This document shows, piece by piece, positions 51,084-63,861 of a stretch of DNA of 64,000 nucleotides. The notes beneath the pieces were generated by a model. The model did no database searches. It was given only the letters and a program-made list of their open reading frames with translations, and had not been told where the DNA came from. The first letter of the stretch is position 1. Each line of letters starts with the position of its first letter. This DNA comes from Echiichthys vipera (lineage: Eukaryota > Chordata > Actinopteri > Perciformes > Trachinidae), in NCBI GenBank assembly GCA_963691815.1, contig OY829650.1:6175672-6239671 (forward strand). Direction: 5' to 3'. Made by a program: the position numbers and the translations under genes.

Positions 51084-51117
51084 ATACATATATATATATA
51101 TAGATAGATAGATAGAT
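51084..51117 (+). repeat. (TA)n-(GATA)n microsatellite
   Basis: A TA run followed by four GATA units. A second short (TA)n is at 51504-51521, so the two bracket the SINE at 51193-51491. Confidence 0.9.
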
Positions 51118-51192
51118 GTATCTAACAGCTTTCATTAAAAACAGAAACTGAGGAAATGGGATTATTAATCTCGTCACTTTACTGTAAGGTCA

Positions 51193-51491
51193 CCTTTCTG
51201 TGCGGAGTTTGCATGTTCTCCCCGTGTCTGCGTGGGTTTTCTCCGGGTACTCCGGTTTCCTCCCACAGTCCAAAAACATGCATGTGTTAGGTTAATTGAT
51301 GAGTCTAAAATTGCCCGTAGGTGTGAATGGTTGTCTGTCTCTGTACGTCTCTATGTGCCCTGCGATAGACTGGCGTCCTGTCCAGGGTGTACCCCGCCTC
51401 ACGCCCGATGTCAGCTGGGATCGGCTCCAGCACCCCCGCGACCCCGACCCCGGGATAAGCGGTTGAAGATGAATGAATGAATGAATGAATG
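51193..51491 (+). mobile_element. tRNA-derived SINE lacking its head, with (ATGA)n tail
   Basis: It starts at CTTTCTGTGCGGAGTTTGC, continues through the family body and ends CCCGGGATAAGCGGTTGAAG followed by several ATGA units. The tail matches the LINE end at 39953 almost base for base. Confidence 0.83.
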
Positions 51492-51595
51492 ATAATTAAC
51501 AAAATATATATATATATATATGACAAAAAAACATACTAGAGTACATAAATATCAATGGGCAAAGAAAAACATAAACACAATTACAAACAATTACT

Positions 51596-51815
51596 TTAGT
51601 TTAGTTTAGATAGTTTATTTCGAATATGTGAAAAAACTAAATTATTATCATAAAGAACAGGAAAAGAAAGAAAAAACAGAGAAAAATAAATGTACAATAA
51701 CAAAGTTGAACAAAGTAAACTGAAAAAATCTAAATTCTGTTAACATATCTGAAAAGGAGTGAGTGGGAAGAAGTGTATACTTATTTAATCCCACCCTTTT
51801 TTAATAAATATGACT
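51596..51815. repeat. Dispersed repeat candidate with (TTTAG)n start
   Basis: It begins TTTAGTTTAGTTTAG, then GTTTATTTCGAATATGTG, and near the end has CTGAAAAGGAGTGAGTGGGA and TTATTTAATCCCACCC. These are features of a recurrent fish repeat. The class is uncertain. Confidence 0.4.
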
Positions 51816-52588
51816 GAAATAACACGTACTGAAATATGTTGCCTTCTATCTATATAGTAATAATAGCACTAATAATTAAAAGCTAGGCTAAAATGGTAAA
51901 CTACAGCAAGTAATTAGATGAAGAAATAAATGAATCTTAACTATATGGAAACATTTGTGGAACTTTTACCACCATCCTCCGTCTATTTCTGGCTTATGAA
52001 GCGCAGAACGTGTTTTGAGAGCGCGATGACCACGTTTGCCTTGAACTGCGTCTAAATCGCAAAGGTGTGTCGCCCTACATTCATGCTGTCGTCATGATGT
52101 CATTGCGTCATTAAGTCTACACAAGTCTGGACAGTGTTAAGAGTTTATCTCGCTGTGTCAACCTCTCCCTCACTTCTGTTTTCCCTTCCTCTTGTAAAAC
52201 TATAGACGTATGACTGATATCAGCCAACTACATCAGTGTGTCTGTGTTGTAATGACGGTGTGACAGCTTTGTCTTGGGTTTGTGTGTGTGTGTGTTTGTG
52301 CGCGTGTGTCTCTTGAGTGATCAGCAGTGCTATACCTCGGGCTGAACGGGACCTTTGCTCAGTCGGGCTGCCGGAAGGTAACTGATTTACAGCTCCTGAG
52401 GGGAATTTTAGAATACACACAAACACACACAAACAAACTCACACTCCACCCACCTAAGGGCAGTCTCACGAAAGCACCTAAATATAGAGATTGAAGCAAT
52501 TGCTAAAGAAAGGGAGACAAGGGGAAGACGTGGGTAAAGGCCATGGGAAGACACAGACACACCACACAGATGCATTGATCGAAACTTA

Positions 52589-52825
<237 letters not shown>

Positions 52826-53968
52826 GGTCATAAACTTCACACTGTGCTAATGAGTGGCTGTGTATTGTTTTTTGAAATAGGCCGACACTGCGCTCTTTTG
52901 TTTACGGTGAGGCCGTGATGACGCATGGTCAAACGTAACGGCCCTTCAGACCGCGCTCTGGGTCGGTGAGTGTGTGAAATGTGAGCACCGGTGCATTCCT
53001 CGTGCATTCCTTTCGCATGTTTTGAGCTCATTACCGAGACTTAAAACTTACTCGAGATCCGTGACTGCGAACATATTTCTCAATTATTATTTTTTTGTAT
53101 TTGACCAAAGTAGTTTATTCCATTTCATAAACCGGTTTTCCTTTCATTGTGTCCACTACATCTCCCATGTTGTATTTGCGAGTGTTTAGGTCCCGGGGTT
53201 ATGCCATTATGAGGTACAGCAGCAGTCTCAGGGCAGGGAGTGCCCTTCAGGGGATTTGGTTTGTTTTGCAAGCCCTTGGGGCCAGACAAACCCAGCTGTT
53301 TATAATAGGAGCTCTCAGCTGCCCTTTACGCCCTGAAGGCTGTAATACAATGAAGAATATGTATGAGATTGGTAAGACGACTGACCCCCGTGACCAGTGC
53401 TATGAGAATTAGAGGGCATACTGGCAGACAAGGTGAGGGAGAGTGAGAGACTTTTTAGGGTTGTGCATTCCTCACATTCCTGCACTAGAGGATGGGTGGA
53501 GGGGAGGAAGGGTGTGTGTGTGTGTAGCCAGGGAAAGTCACATTAAAGTTTGATTCTCACTGTGGTGTTTGTACAATGATGCGAGTGACAACAATTTTGG
53601 GGGAGGCTCTGAGAAAACCGTGTGCTCTAGCCTATTTCACAGCACATAGCACTCAAAGCCAATGTCACTATCTACTACTATGTGCGTTGTGGTGTAAATT
53701 GTGTTCCTAGTGCTATTATCCTTCAGAAATAACCTCAATTTGGTGAATTAGTCGTGTACAACTTGGCGCAGTGGTCATCCTCTCCTGTCTAGACTCTAAA
53801 AATGTAATGGAAGTTTGTCACTCATAGCAGAAGTGCCTTGCGTTATGAGATGCCCTTGGAAACTCACACTGACGCCATAAATACTTATAAGTTCTCACAG
53901 ATTGTCTTCTCTTGTGTTGATCTGTCTGATTTTCTCTTTTTGGTCTTGAAATGAAATGACTGATTTAA

Positions 53969-54527
53969 CCCTCCTGTTATCCTAAGGGTCAGTTTGACCC
54001 CATTTAATGTTTAACATCTCTAAATAATGACATCTTTTTTTGTTTTTTTGCTTTATATTCATGACTTTTCCTAATTTTATGGGGACAACTCATAAAAAAA
54101 CTAAAATTGGCATGATTATACATACATACATATACATGTACTTGTCTCACCGGTGTTCCTTCGGGTCAATTTGATAATCTGGATGATTTAATCATTATTA
54201 TCATTGTCTATTTTACACTTCAAATATTATATGAGGTCAGATTCATGCTGCTGTCCTTGATAACGGACGTTACTTTCATTCCAGATGTTACAAATAACAC
54301 AAAATAGCACTTAAAATAACAGACTTACTTTAAAACACACACACAGAAATCCCTCCATGCAATTTAAGATCAGTGATATTTTTCATTTTGTTAAATAAAT
54401 ACAAAAAAAACCCGACTTAACTTGAGTAACAAATTGATTATGATCATTTTCGAGATGTTTAAAATGCTACGGTCAAATTGACCCCTAGAATAAATGGTGT
54501 TAGTGAAATTTGAGGGCAACTGGAGGG
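53969..54527. mobile_element. piggyBac-type MITE with TTAA target duplications (559 bp)
   Basis: TTAA at 53965-53968 and 54528-54531 flanks termini CCCTCCTGTTATCC (left) and, as complement of the right end, CCCTCCAGTTGCC. TTAA plus CCCT ends is the piggyBac hallmark. Subterminal GGGTCAGTTTGACCCC (left) and GGTCAAATTGACCCC (right) are near-palindromic and likely transposase-binding or structural repeats. The interior is AT-rich without a reading frame. Confidence 0.75.
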
Positions 54528-55074
54528 TTAAAGAAGCTTCAATCAACCTTTCTTTGTAGGTAAACCACAAACACTGACTTTACATCCACTAAAACACCAA
54601 ATTAAGAAGATCAAAGATGCCTAAAAGCCATAGAAACTTTATCTTTTCCCCCCCAATTGTAGCGTTTTCAGTTGCAGGTTTATAACAGGCATGTGTAGGA
54701 ATAATAATCTCATAGAGCAAATATATGAATGCAAGTTAAACTGCAGCAGACCTTTTCATTATTCAGGCTTTTACTACCTATTTATTTCACGTGTTCTTGT
54801 CCGTGATTGGGAAAAAACAGCTTACAGAGAAGGATTCTGTAGTTGGCCATTTGGATTTCATTACTCCTGGCAAACTAACAAAAGTAATGCTGAGCAATAA
54901 ACCAAAACTTCTGGCTTTGAAGAAATCCAATCCATTCCATTTCTATTATTAAATCACAGATTATTTTTGGCATCAACCCAAAAACCCAGGGATGTTAGAG
55001 GGCAGTTGTTTCCCCTAGAACACACACTACAGTCAATCTTCTGTCTGGCTTGCTCTCTGTGTCTCCTGAAATCA

Positions 55075-55151
55075 CTAACACACACACTAACACACACACT
55101 AACACACACACTAACACACACACTAACACACACACACACACACACACACAC
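55075..55151 (+). repeat. 12-bp tandem array (CTAACACACACA)n grading into (CA)n
   Basis: CT dinucleotides recur every 12 bp at 55075, 55087, 55099, 55111 and 55123, then pure CA follows to the right end. Confidence 0.93.
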
Positions 55152-56194
55152 TGTGGGTCATGTGATGCTTTGAGCTGAATCCAGTCTGAGTTAAACATTG
55201 ACTGTCTCTGGCCTGAGATTTTATCATTGTGTTAAATAGGGCACTTCCTGGAACTGCCATCCCACATGCGGTTTTACTGTAGTTGTACTACTTACAATAA
55301 TTTTCATCACCCTTTTTTTGGGGGGGGGGCACGCCGGGCTCTCGCCTCTTTCTATGAATTCATATCCAAACCCGTTGTGAGGGTTTCAAACATCTCCGAC
55401 TCGCCGTAGTTATATTTTCGTGTGGAGCTCTCTGTGTCACACTCCGGTAAACAAGATAGAACATCTTAACCACTGGGGAAAAACAGGAAGTCTAAGCGGC
55501 CTCAATCAGAGTGTGTGCATTGCGTGTCGCCAACATGCATGGCGTCACTCTGTGTGTTTTTGCCCACAGTGTATTTGTTTACCATATCGCATCAGTTCAC
55601 ATCTCGGTTTCCATAGTTGGAGCTCTTTGAACTGTAGGCAGACGGTGGTGATGGGGAGGCCCTATTTGTCTGCACGTAGAGAGGTCGTGTCCTTTGGTTT
55701 TTAAACTTTGATATTTGGACTTTAATTTTATTAATTGAGACTTTTGAGAAGCACACACACCGATATAAGAATGAGAGGACAACGACTTCGGCTTCACTGC
55801 TACCTACAAAACAATTAAGCCTCGTGTGCAAGTTTAAATGCGTTGCTGCTACGAGCGGAGCTGTGTGCTGTTTATTTTGGTTTATTTTGGTTTATTTTTG
55901 TTTATTTTGGTTTCAACTCGCTGCCAGAGAATTAGAAATTATTAGAAAACTCCAAACAATTCTTTCTCTATAGCTAGGAGGGTATTTGGAAAGCACAGAC
56001 CTCCAATCTGATCCCAAATGTAATGACATCTTTCTGGGCCAATGCTACACCCGTCCACCAAGTTTCATAGAAATGGGGTCAGTAGTTTTTTTTTTCTGTA
56101 ATGTTGCTGACAAACAAACCACAGGCGGCACTGAAAACATGACCTCCTTGGCGACGTAATAATCCCGGTATTATGGCTGCGTATTATGGCTCCA

Positions 56195-56350
56195 TTATCT
56201 TCTTTATCGATCGAGCTGATGGTTATTTTCTTGATTAATCTCACACCACCGATCCAAAGCGTTTCAATTTTCTGTCATACAACAAGAAAACGGCACATCT
56301 TTCACATTTGAGACACTTCAGTTGTTTTTGTTTGACAATAAATAGCTGAT
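56195..56350. repeat. Fragment of the ATCGATTAATCG-type repeat
   Basis: GATGGTTATTTTCTTGATTA and CAACAAGAAAACGGCACATC match the corresponding parts of this repeat class. The GATGATTATTTTCTTGATTA block at 61620 is nearly the same. Confidence 0.4.
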
Positions 56351-56588
56351 CAAAATGGGTGGAAATTCATTTTCTTATGATCAGGTTCTGGATTCATCAA
56401 TTAGTAATTTCAGATCTGTTGTTATTATACTCAGGGGTAAAACAAAGGTCAAAGTTGAACCTGTTTCATGGGTTTCACCTTGAGCTACTTTCATCTATAC
56501 AAGGAATATTAAGTGAACTATTAAAATCGAGGAACATATACACATTGACAGGCAAATAACTAAACAAATCATTTATTTACCTAATTAA

Positions 56589-57132
56589 GGGCGCACTCGC
56601 ACTGTCCGTCCGTACCGTGCCCCGTGCTTTAGGGTACTTGTCCACCCCCCCTCTCCCCCTGTGGGCCAGGCCCATTGTATTTACACTCCATGAGCCTCGC
56701 ACGAATGCTTCTTGCTGTCCATACGTCATCACGCTGTAACACGTCACACGCATTGATTGACGTCATCACGATGCGCCTCTTTTCCAAATCTTTTCCATAG
56801 ACCTCTGAGTTTTTGTGCGTCTTGTCGACTGTTTTTGAATATTTTCATCGACCAAATCTGCAGTAAACACTCCACCTCCGCATCACACCAACGTGAACCT
56901 TTCACCGCCATTGTTTTAAATGTTCCTGCATGGTACCTCCGTTTTTTTTTCTATGTCCAAACAGGCGCACATAAAATGACAATCTGCTGTAGGCCTCGCG
57001 CTTGTGCTTGTACACGTTTCCCAAACAGGCCGTGGCCGTCAAGCGGGCCGCACTCACACTGGTCAAACATACTAGGCTTTAGCCGTGAAACGTGCTTGGG
57101 CACGGTACGGATGGACAGTGTGAGTGCGCCCC
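56589..57132 (-). mobile_element. PIF/Harbinger-type element, copy 4
   Basis: It has the same terminal repeats (GGGCGCACTCGCACTGTCC at left, GGACAGTGTGAGTGCGCCC at right) and the same interior as copy 1, inverted relative to copies 2 and 3. Flanks are TAA on the left and CTAG on the right, consistent with a decayed 3-bp duplication. It lies in the presumed intron 1. Confidence 0.78.
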
Positions 57133-57758
57133 TAGTTTGCTCTGGTTGAAGTTATTTCTAATACATTAACCATAAATTCTGCCAGATGCTCATTTTAGTC
57201 TGAAGGGGAAGACTTTTATGAAAGGACTATGAAAGAACATTGTAGCTGTGACTCATGTAGTAGTGATTGAAGTTTATTTTTCACAATGGACGCCTTTTGC
57301 TACCACTCCAACTGAAAAACGCTGTCTTTACTTTCCAACCAGGCTACAGTGATTATGTGAATATGAGTGGTTGTTACATGCAACACTTTGTTTGTTTGCT
57401 TGTTGGGAACTGCAAAACATGACTCATACATTGTTGTTTTCCACGCATGGTGTTCAAATTAGGTTGTTTAGATACATCTGCTTGTTGTTTCAGAGTTTTA
57501 CTGTTTTTAGCTTTCAAGAATAAAAAAAAAATGCCTAGCAGATGAATATTCTTGTAGAGGCAACATGCTTTCTCAGGGATTTCTAAATTAATCTCCACAA
57601 TGACCCTGTGGGGAAGGGAAATGATTAGGTATCACAGAAAAGAAGGAGGCAGAGGGAATAGAAAAGAAGGGCGGGGTCAGAAGGGTCACTCTGCACTTTC
57701 TCACATCATGTGATGCAGACTTGTGTTGTTCTTTTTAAATTCCCCTAAATGTTAAATC

Positions 57759-58593
57759 TAGGGGTGACCCCGTATAGCCGACCATTCGACGATTCGCTCC
57801 GAGGAGCCTGATTCGTCTGCCAATCTCATAGTCGGATCGCCACAAAGTGCGCAAAATGGGGTTATTAACCAATGGATTATTCCATTCTGGCTCTGGCAAT
57901 GTCTGATTTTAGATATAGAGACTTGGTTTCTCCCAATAAACCATGATAATTAGCCTATTTGGGTGTAAATATAAGCCTATTTATAAATACTGTTGCAAAA
58001 AATGTGAAAATAACTTGTGCTTTTAATCGACCTCCTTAGTGTGCAGGATTAACCCCCTTCCCCTCGTGGACTAAGTTGTAACATCCAGGCTCCGGCACAG
58101 TCAGAACTCATCTTGGCTGGGCTTTAAATACAGTATATCAGGGCGGTAGAAATACAAGTCTGCTACTGTTTAATCATCAGCATCATTTCACTTGAATATT
58201 TGCCCATTTGTTGTTTTTCATTATAGACGTTCAATCCGACACAGTACTGTGAAAGTGAAACTACAGTTCTAAATATACCGTCAGCTATTGTCAAAGAAAG
58301 ATACAAACAATACACATTTATGCTATAACAACAAATATTTTTAACAAGATACTCCTATCAGAAATCAGAACTCACATGTAACCCTCTGCCTGACACACGT
58401 GACCGTGCAGCGCTGGACTCGCATGCACCCGCCGCTGTCTGCTTCATGTCTATGGCTCGCCACCCCGGATCAGAGGGTTTTTCACGAGCAAAAAATACCC
58501 AAAAATTTGATTTGATTTGACGATTAGCCGACTCTAAGCAAGACGTGACGAATTAGATCAGAGTATGAAAATTTTTAGTCGGGGATGACCCTA
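57759..58593. mobile_element. hAT-type non-autonomous element (835 bp) just upstream of candidate exon 2
   Basis: The left end is TAGGGGTGACCCCG and the complement of the right end is TAGGGTCATCCCCG. The flanks GTTAAATC (57751-57758) and GGTAAATC (58594-58601) form an 8-bp duplication with one mismatch, which is the hAT signature. Subterminal blocks around CGACGATTCG and CGATTAGCCGACT echo each other. No transposase frame is visible. It ends 151 bp before the 58745 splice site. Confidence 0.72.
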
Positions 58594-58744
58594 GGTAAAT
58601 CATACACTTTTCACCATTTCCCATTCATTTGTTGCCTTATACGTATTCTTTAACTGTTATACCCTCAGTTTATGTATGAACGCAAAATCAAAGGAACCGC
58701 TCCCCCCTCCCCTTAACGCTGTACTCTCTCCTGTCGTCCATCAG

Positions 58745-58824
58745 ATGCAGTGTCCCAGCCGCTACCCAGACGCCCCCAGCAAGCAGCAGAAGCACAGGAA
58801 ATAAGACACTTAAGGAAACAGCAG
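58745..58824 (+). other. Candidate second exon (80 bp), probably 5' leader
   Basis: A long C/T-rich tract ends in CGTCCATCAG, and the block ends in AACAGCAG followed by GTAAAG at 58825. Both are good splice signals. The local composition is C-rich and differs from the AT-rich flanks. The exon opens with ATG at its first base and gives a 19-codon frame ending in TAA, which would act as a uORF if this is a leader. The other two frames are open throughout, so coding use cannot be excluded. Paired with the 43.6-kb exon it implies a 14.9-kb intron. Confidence 0.55.
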
Positions 58825-59536
58825 GTAAAGCGTAATGTGTTTGTGTGCGTGTGTGTGTGTCTGTGAATGTGCGGAGTGCTGACTTGGCTGGAATCTAGGA
58901 GAGTAGGCCTCGTCCTGACAGGCGGAGAATGCGTGGAAGTCCGCCAGCGTGCTTCACTTTTATGTCAGGATACCTCAATGCACTCTCACTGCATCATTTT
59001 TTTAATGTATCCTCCTAACTGACTGAATTACTGTGGGACTTGTCTGTACAGAACAAAATAATGGGTCCTTTGTTGTTGTTGTTTTTCATGTCACTATAGC
59101 TAGGCGTGGTGTGAAAGTTATCATCTTATTGCTTGTACCTCTCTTGGCTCCAGTTCTTTCCAGTGAGCTGGTGAACAGGACGTTTTTTTTTTAGAGCAGA
59201 TGTGGCGATTGGATGAACGGCAAATGTAAAATTAACCATGCAAGTACTTAACGTTGGCACTCTCAGTACTACTGACCCAATTTGTCGCTCCAGCCCTGGT
59301 TGTCACAAGTGGAGTGGGTGAGCCTGCAGCTCATCAAGTGCAGAATAGTTTGCACTTGCATAGCATAGTAGAGCTAAAACAAATAGTCAGTTCAGCCCTC
59401 TCTTAGTAGATTAGTGTCTTAGAGTATTAGTCGTTATTGTTGGGCTTTTCTCCTGCTTAATGGCTTATTTTCTAGAAACTTATGAGCCCATCTCTGGTGT
59501 GAGTCGACTTTTTCAGCTAAAGTCGACTCACTTTAG

Positions 59537-59859
59537 CTGAGTTTTTTCAGCTAAAGCCTTGTGCGTTTGAGCAGTGTGACTGCACCCGCTCCACGCATAA
59601 CTGTGGACAGCAGGCCGTCCATGGCCCGCCTGAGAGAGGTGGGCTTTTGTAGAGCCCCAGCACGAGGCCTACGGCGGTTCTGACGTCCTTTATGTGGGCC
59701 TGTTCGGACATAGAAAATAGAAGGAGGGACCATGCGTGGGCATTTAACAACAACAACAATGGCGGCGAAAGGTTCGCGGAGGTGGAGTGTTCACTGCAGA
59801 TTGGGGACAAGTACCCTAAAGCCCGGAGCGTGGTGCAGAAGGACAGTGAGAGTGCGCCC
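59537..59859 (+). mobile_element. PIF/Harbinger-type element, copy 5 (5' truncated, internally deleted)
   Basis: Internal sequence matches the reverse complement of copy 1 (CCGTCCATGGCCC, GAGAGAGGTGGGCTT). The right end (GGACAGTGAGAGTGCGCCC) is followed by TAA. The segment between the start of the SANT-like block (GTTCACTGCAGATT) and GGGGACAAGTACC has been lost, and the left terminal repeat is not recognisable. Confidence 0.72.
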
Positions 59860-61559
59860 TAAGTATTTATTTGATCACAGGACAGCCCAATGATTGACGG
59901 AATTGTTGGTCTTTTTTTTTTTTACTCTTCTGTGACAATAAACTGAATACCTTTTCAACTTGGAACTGTTGTCGGATAAAACAACCATCTTTTGTAAGTT
60001 GCGATGGCGATTTTTCATTATTTGCTGACACTTTATATGATTGGTAAATTGAACGATTAGTTAAATTCATCAACAGATTAATTAATAGTGAAAATAGTCG
60101 TTTTGCAGCCCTGATCGAAACACACCGGGACAGATATCCGACTCTGATTGTCTGTTTTATTTCCTGCCGATCTTCACCGCAATGGCATGCGTGCCAGCTG
60201 CAGGAACTCTTCGTCTTTACTACCTCCTCCTCCTCAATTATTTACAGCAGTGCAGGTGCAGCTTTGACATCTAGGAGCATAAAAAAACACATTTCCTGCC
60301 GTCAATCAGCTCCGGTGGCCAATAACCGCCAATAATCAGCAGAGAGGCCTCCCACCTGCGCTCTCTGTTTGTCTTCCTCCTTCCGTCACTCCTACTCAGA
60401 TGTGGAAAAATGGCCTGATCCAATTATTGTGCCATGTTCTGTCTCCGGCAATCTTCCCACCGACACTGTTGTATATCACCCACGAGAAGAAGACGTTTTA
60501 ATAGCACTGTAAGATCATCACATAGCTTCTCATAAGACAAATGAGGAATGTCTGTGCTGACTGATTTTTTTTCCCCCTAGAAATTAAGTCTTGAGTTTTC
60601 TCTCTTAATTTTGATATTACCGTGCAGCAGTGTGTTGAAACTCTTTGACTCCCACAATCCTAGGAAGCCCTGCCCTTGGGCTCATTCTTTGGAGTGTGTT
60701 TGGGTGGCATTATCCTTCATGGCACTGACCTTGCTACCCCGAGGTATTACAGAGGTTGTTTATAATTAGATTAGCCTGTGTCAGCTGGACAATAGAACAT
60801 ATACTGCTACAGTTAACTCGTTTTAGACAGAGCGTAAAAAAAGAAAGAGGTAGTTTACGTGCATACTACAAAACTGTTTCGGTTTGCTGTGTAATGAGAT
60901 GTTTGTGTATTTGATTCTTGTGGATAGCTTTGCCTCGTGTGCGCAGTATTAATAGTTAAACAGAAAAGGATGCTGCGGCAGGGCGGTGCATGTTGAGTCT
61001 AGCTGCCTAGACAGATGGATGGATGAATAAACCGGAGAGGCGGACATCAGCGTGTCATTAACCGCAGCTAAGTGTTCCCAGCAACCCAGTCACCTTTATA
61101 GCGAGATGACAGCCGGAGCCAAGCAACATCTCCCGTTTCCAGTCTTGTGTCACTGTGCCAATGTGTGTCCCTTTGTCTACGGGGGAGATAAATGATAGTT
61201 TGGCACGACGCTGAGACCAATACTGAAAAATCCGCAGCATGTGTGGGAGCCATCCCTGCTACATTCACGACAGCCCAGTGTTATTTTTGGCTTTGTACTG
61301 TTCCACAATCTAATCAGCAGTTGTGGTCCCGTGGAGGCTGCGGGTGACATGCTGGGATTTTTTTATTTGAATCAATTCCCACTTTTAAAGAATCTCATTG
61401 AAGTGAGTTGTGCATCCGGCAGTGCCCTCAAACGACCCCAATCAGCTCCGTTGTCCTGTTGTGAACTTGTTTTTCCACATGCTTCTAACAGACTCCTTCA
61501 TTGTGGTTGTAAATGACGGTACCGCTGCCTCTATACAGATTTTGAAAACCTCTGTATTA

Positions 61560-62060
61560 GACCAATCAATTAGAAAATAGAGCTTTGACGAATGATTATT
61601 TTTTATTATCCATTAATCCGATGATTATTTTCTTGATTAATCGATGAATGGGTTTGTAAAATACTAGAAAATATTGAAAAATGTCCATCCCAGTTTCTCT
61701 AAATCCAAAGAGATGTCTTTAAACATCCTGATTTGTCCGTCCAAAACCCTAAGATATTCAGGTTATTTGCTATAAATGAAGAAAAGCAGGAAATCTCCAT
61801 AGTTGAGAGACTGAAAAAAAGCATATTCTGCCATCTTTGCATGAAAAATGACTTAGGTTAATCGATCGATCAAAGTATTTTTTCCAAATCTTCTACGATG
61901 TAGTTGGAGTTTTGGATCGTTTGGACAAAAGAAGCTGTTACAAGATGTCACTTTGGGTTTTCGGATGTTGTGTTGATCACTTTCTTACTAATATCTGACA
62001 TTTTGTGGATCAATGGATAAATATATCAACAAAATAATCTGTAGTTGCAGCTGTAGTCGT
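61560..62060. repeat. Old ATCGATTAATCG-type repeat remnant
   Basis: CTTGATTAATCGATGAATGG near the start, AATATTGAAAAATGTCCATC, CAAAACCCTAAGATATTCAG and GAAGAAAAGCAGGAAATC in the middle, and TTAATCGATCGATC later resemble a widespread teleost DNA-repeat family. Related pieces are at 56195-56350 and 60000-60115. No terminal repeats are resolvable. Confidence 0.5.
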
Positions 62061-62819
62061 AAACATTTACTATATTATTCGGCTTTTTCAGTGTTTGCAG
62101 CATCTTTTGATATCATCGGATTGAGCTGCTGAGTGATAAGTGAAGACGTTGACGTACTCATAAGCTGTTGACTGTTGTCTTCAATGGAAAATAAATTGAC
62201 CTCAAGAAAGGAAAAACATGTCCACGTGTTCACCCCTAATGATAGCCGATCATTGTTTCCTCTTAGTCAGAGTTTCCAAGGAGAGCTTCCTCTGTTCTTT
62301 AAAAAAAGAAGCCTCTTGTGTCAAATGGAACAAAAGCTAATCCTCATGTCATGCTCACGGAGCAGCTGTTAGTACACGGTCCTACTCGACATCAAAACAA
62401 GCCGAACCACATGCCGGCCACATACACTCAAGCTGCACATCGTCTGTGACCGTTGGATGCTGAGGCGAAGGAGGGTGGAACTCGGCCCCCACTGCTCCAG
62501 ATATTTCTTTTAAAGAGAAGAAACAAGGAAGTAGCCCATAATATAGTATTAAAATAGATCTTCTCTTTTTGTTTTGATGACATTAAGTGTATTTATAGGA
62601 GAGTATGTTTGATTTTTGGTTAAAAAAATAAACAACTTGCATTTTATTAATTGCCCAGAGCAGAAAAAATAGAAGATATTAGTAGTGGTGTGCGTGGATT
62701 AGGGATGGGAATCATCATTACATTACAAACCAGCAGAGCACGTTTTTAAGTCAGTGTGGTAGCTTCAAATAAGCCGATCCATAGAGTGCTACATATAAGT
62801 GTTTATTTTATTTTATTTT

Positions 62820-62965
62820 AATCATCTTCTTAGCCAACGTGCAGTCGAAAGAGATGTGTCTTTTGCCTGCTGCGGAAGAAGCGTAGATTTTCTGCCCTCC
62901 GAATGTCAATGGGGAGCTCGTTCATCCATTTGGGAGCCAGGACATCAGGACTGTAGTACTTGAGT
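62820..62965. repeat. Old dispersed repeat fragment
   Basis: GAAAGAGATGTGTCTTTTGC, CTCCGAATGTCAATGGGGAG and CTCGTTCATCCATTTGGGAG resemble a dispersed teleost repeat that I recognise by its GGGAGCTCGTTCCACCA-type core. Its class is not determined. Confidence 0.4.
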
Positions 62966-63831
62966 TCAGGCTTGGTTTTGAGTCCAGGCTCGAGTCCACT
63001 TTTCCTAAGTCTTGCACTTGTTTCTGTCTCCTGCCTTGTCGGACTCTGCGTTGTCTTGGACTTGGCTATCGAGAACTGGTCAAGTTGTTCCGGCTGCTGC
63101 TTCAGGATTAGTTGTACAGAAGTCGCCTAAATTGTCTGCATTGATTAGTTTGATGTTAAGATCGACTAATCTTGTTTAAAGATCCATTCTGTCTCCATGG
63201 TAACTATATTAGCATTGAAAATCACACACCTTTTTTGTTATTATGGTCTTGAACGAGACTCGGTTTGCTCTGGACGCTGCTTGCCAGGCGAAACAATGAG
63301 AGATGAAACAATGTACAACAAAGTGCATAGAGTTATAGCTTCATACCTCTTAAACACACACAGAGTGACTGCAACTTCTTCATGTCCCTGTGTCATAATC
63401 CCAATGTAAAATGACTTGCATATAATATATATCTATACTGTATATAGTTTAGAAAACAGAAAAAATGAATAAATGAATGCATTTCTAGCATTAATGACAT
63501 CAATATTCGCCACCAGTGTCTCGATAATCGCAAGAGGAAGTGATCCGATATACTGCTGTATCGGTATTTTGTCCCACCACCTGTGTGCGTACGCCCGTGC
63601 ATTTTCATTTCCTGTTTCACAGAATCAGATTGGCAAGGCAAACTTTGCCTTTGTGGGATTATTGTATTTCCTGCAAGGCTTCCTCGTGCCTGCAGTGTTT
63701 GTGTGCAAGCTTGCTTTGAATAATGATACATGGTTGTGATAAGAGTTTGCATAGCCCGTGGCTTTTTAGTAACGGTACGGTCAACATCAGCTATGTGAGC
63801 GTGCTTCGCTTGCAGGCCTGTCAGAAAGGTT

Positions 63832-63861
63832 GGTGTGTGTGTGTGTGTGTGTGTATATATA
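63832..63861 (+). repeat. (GT)n-(AT)n microsatellite
   Basis: GT units followed by a short TATATAT run. Confidence 0.9.

Noticed and set aside
55075..55151. CRISPR-like or telomere-like array
   Set aside because: The 12-bp periodicity is derived from CA repeats. The units are not spaced and do not match the vertebrate telomere repeat.
61241..61516. 91-residue open frame after candidate exon 2
   Set aside because: No splice signals bound it, and the sequence does not resemble PIK3CB or another known protein.
63473..63739. 88-residue hydrophobic open frame near the right edge
   Set aside because: It looks membrane-like by composition, but has no recognisable family, no splice context and a competing frame on the other strand.
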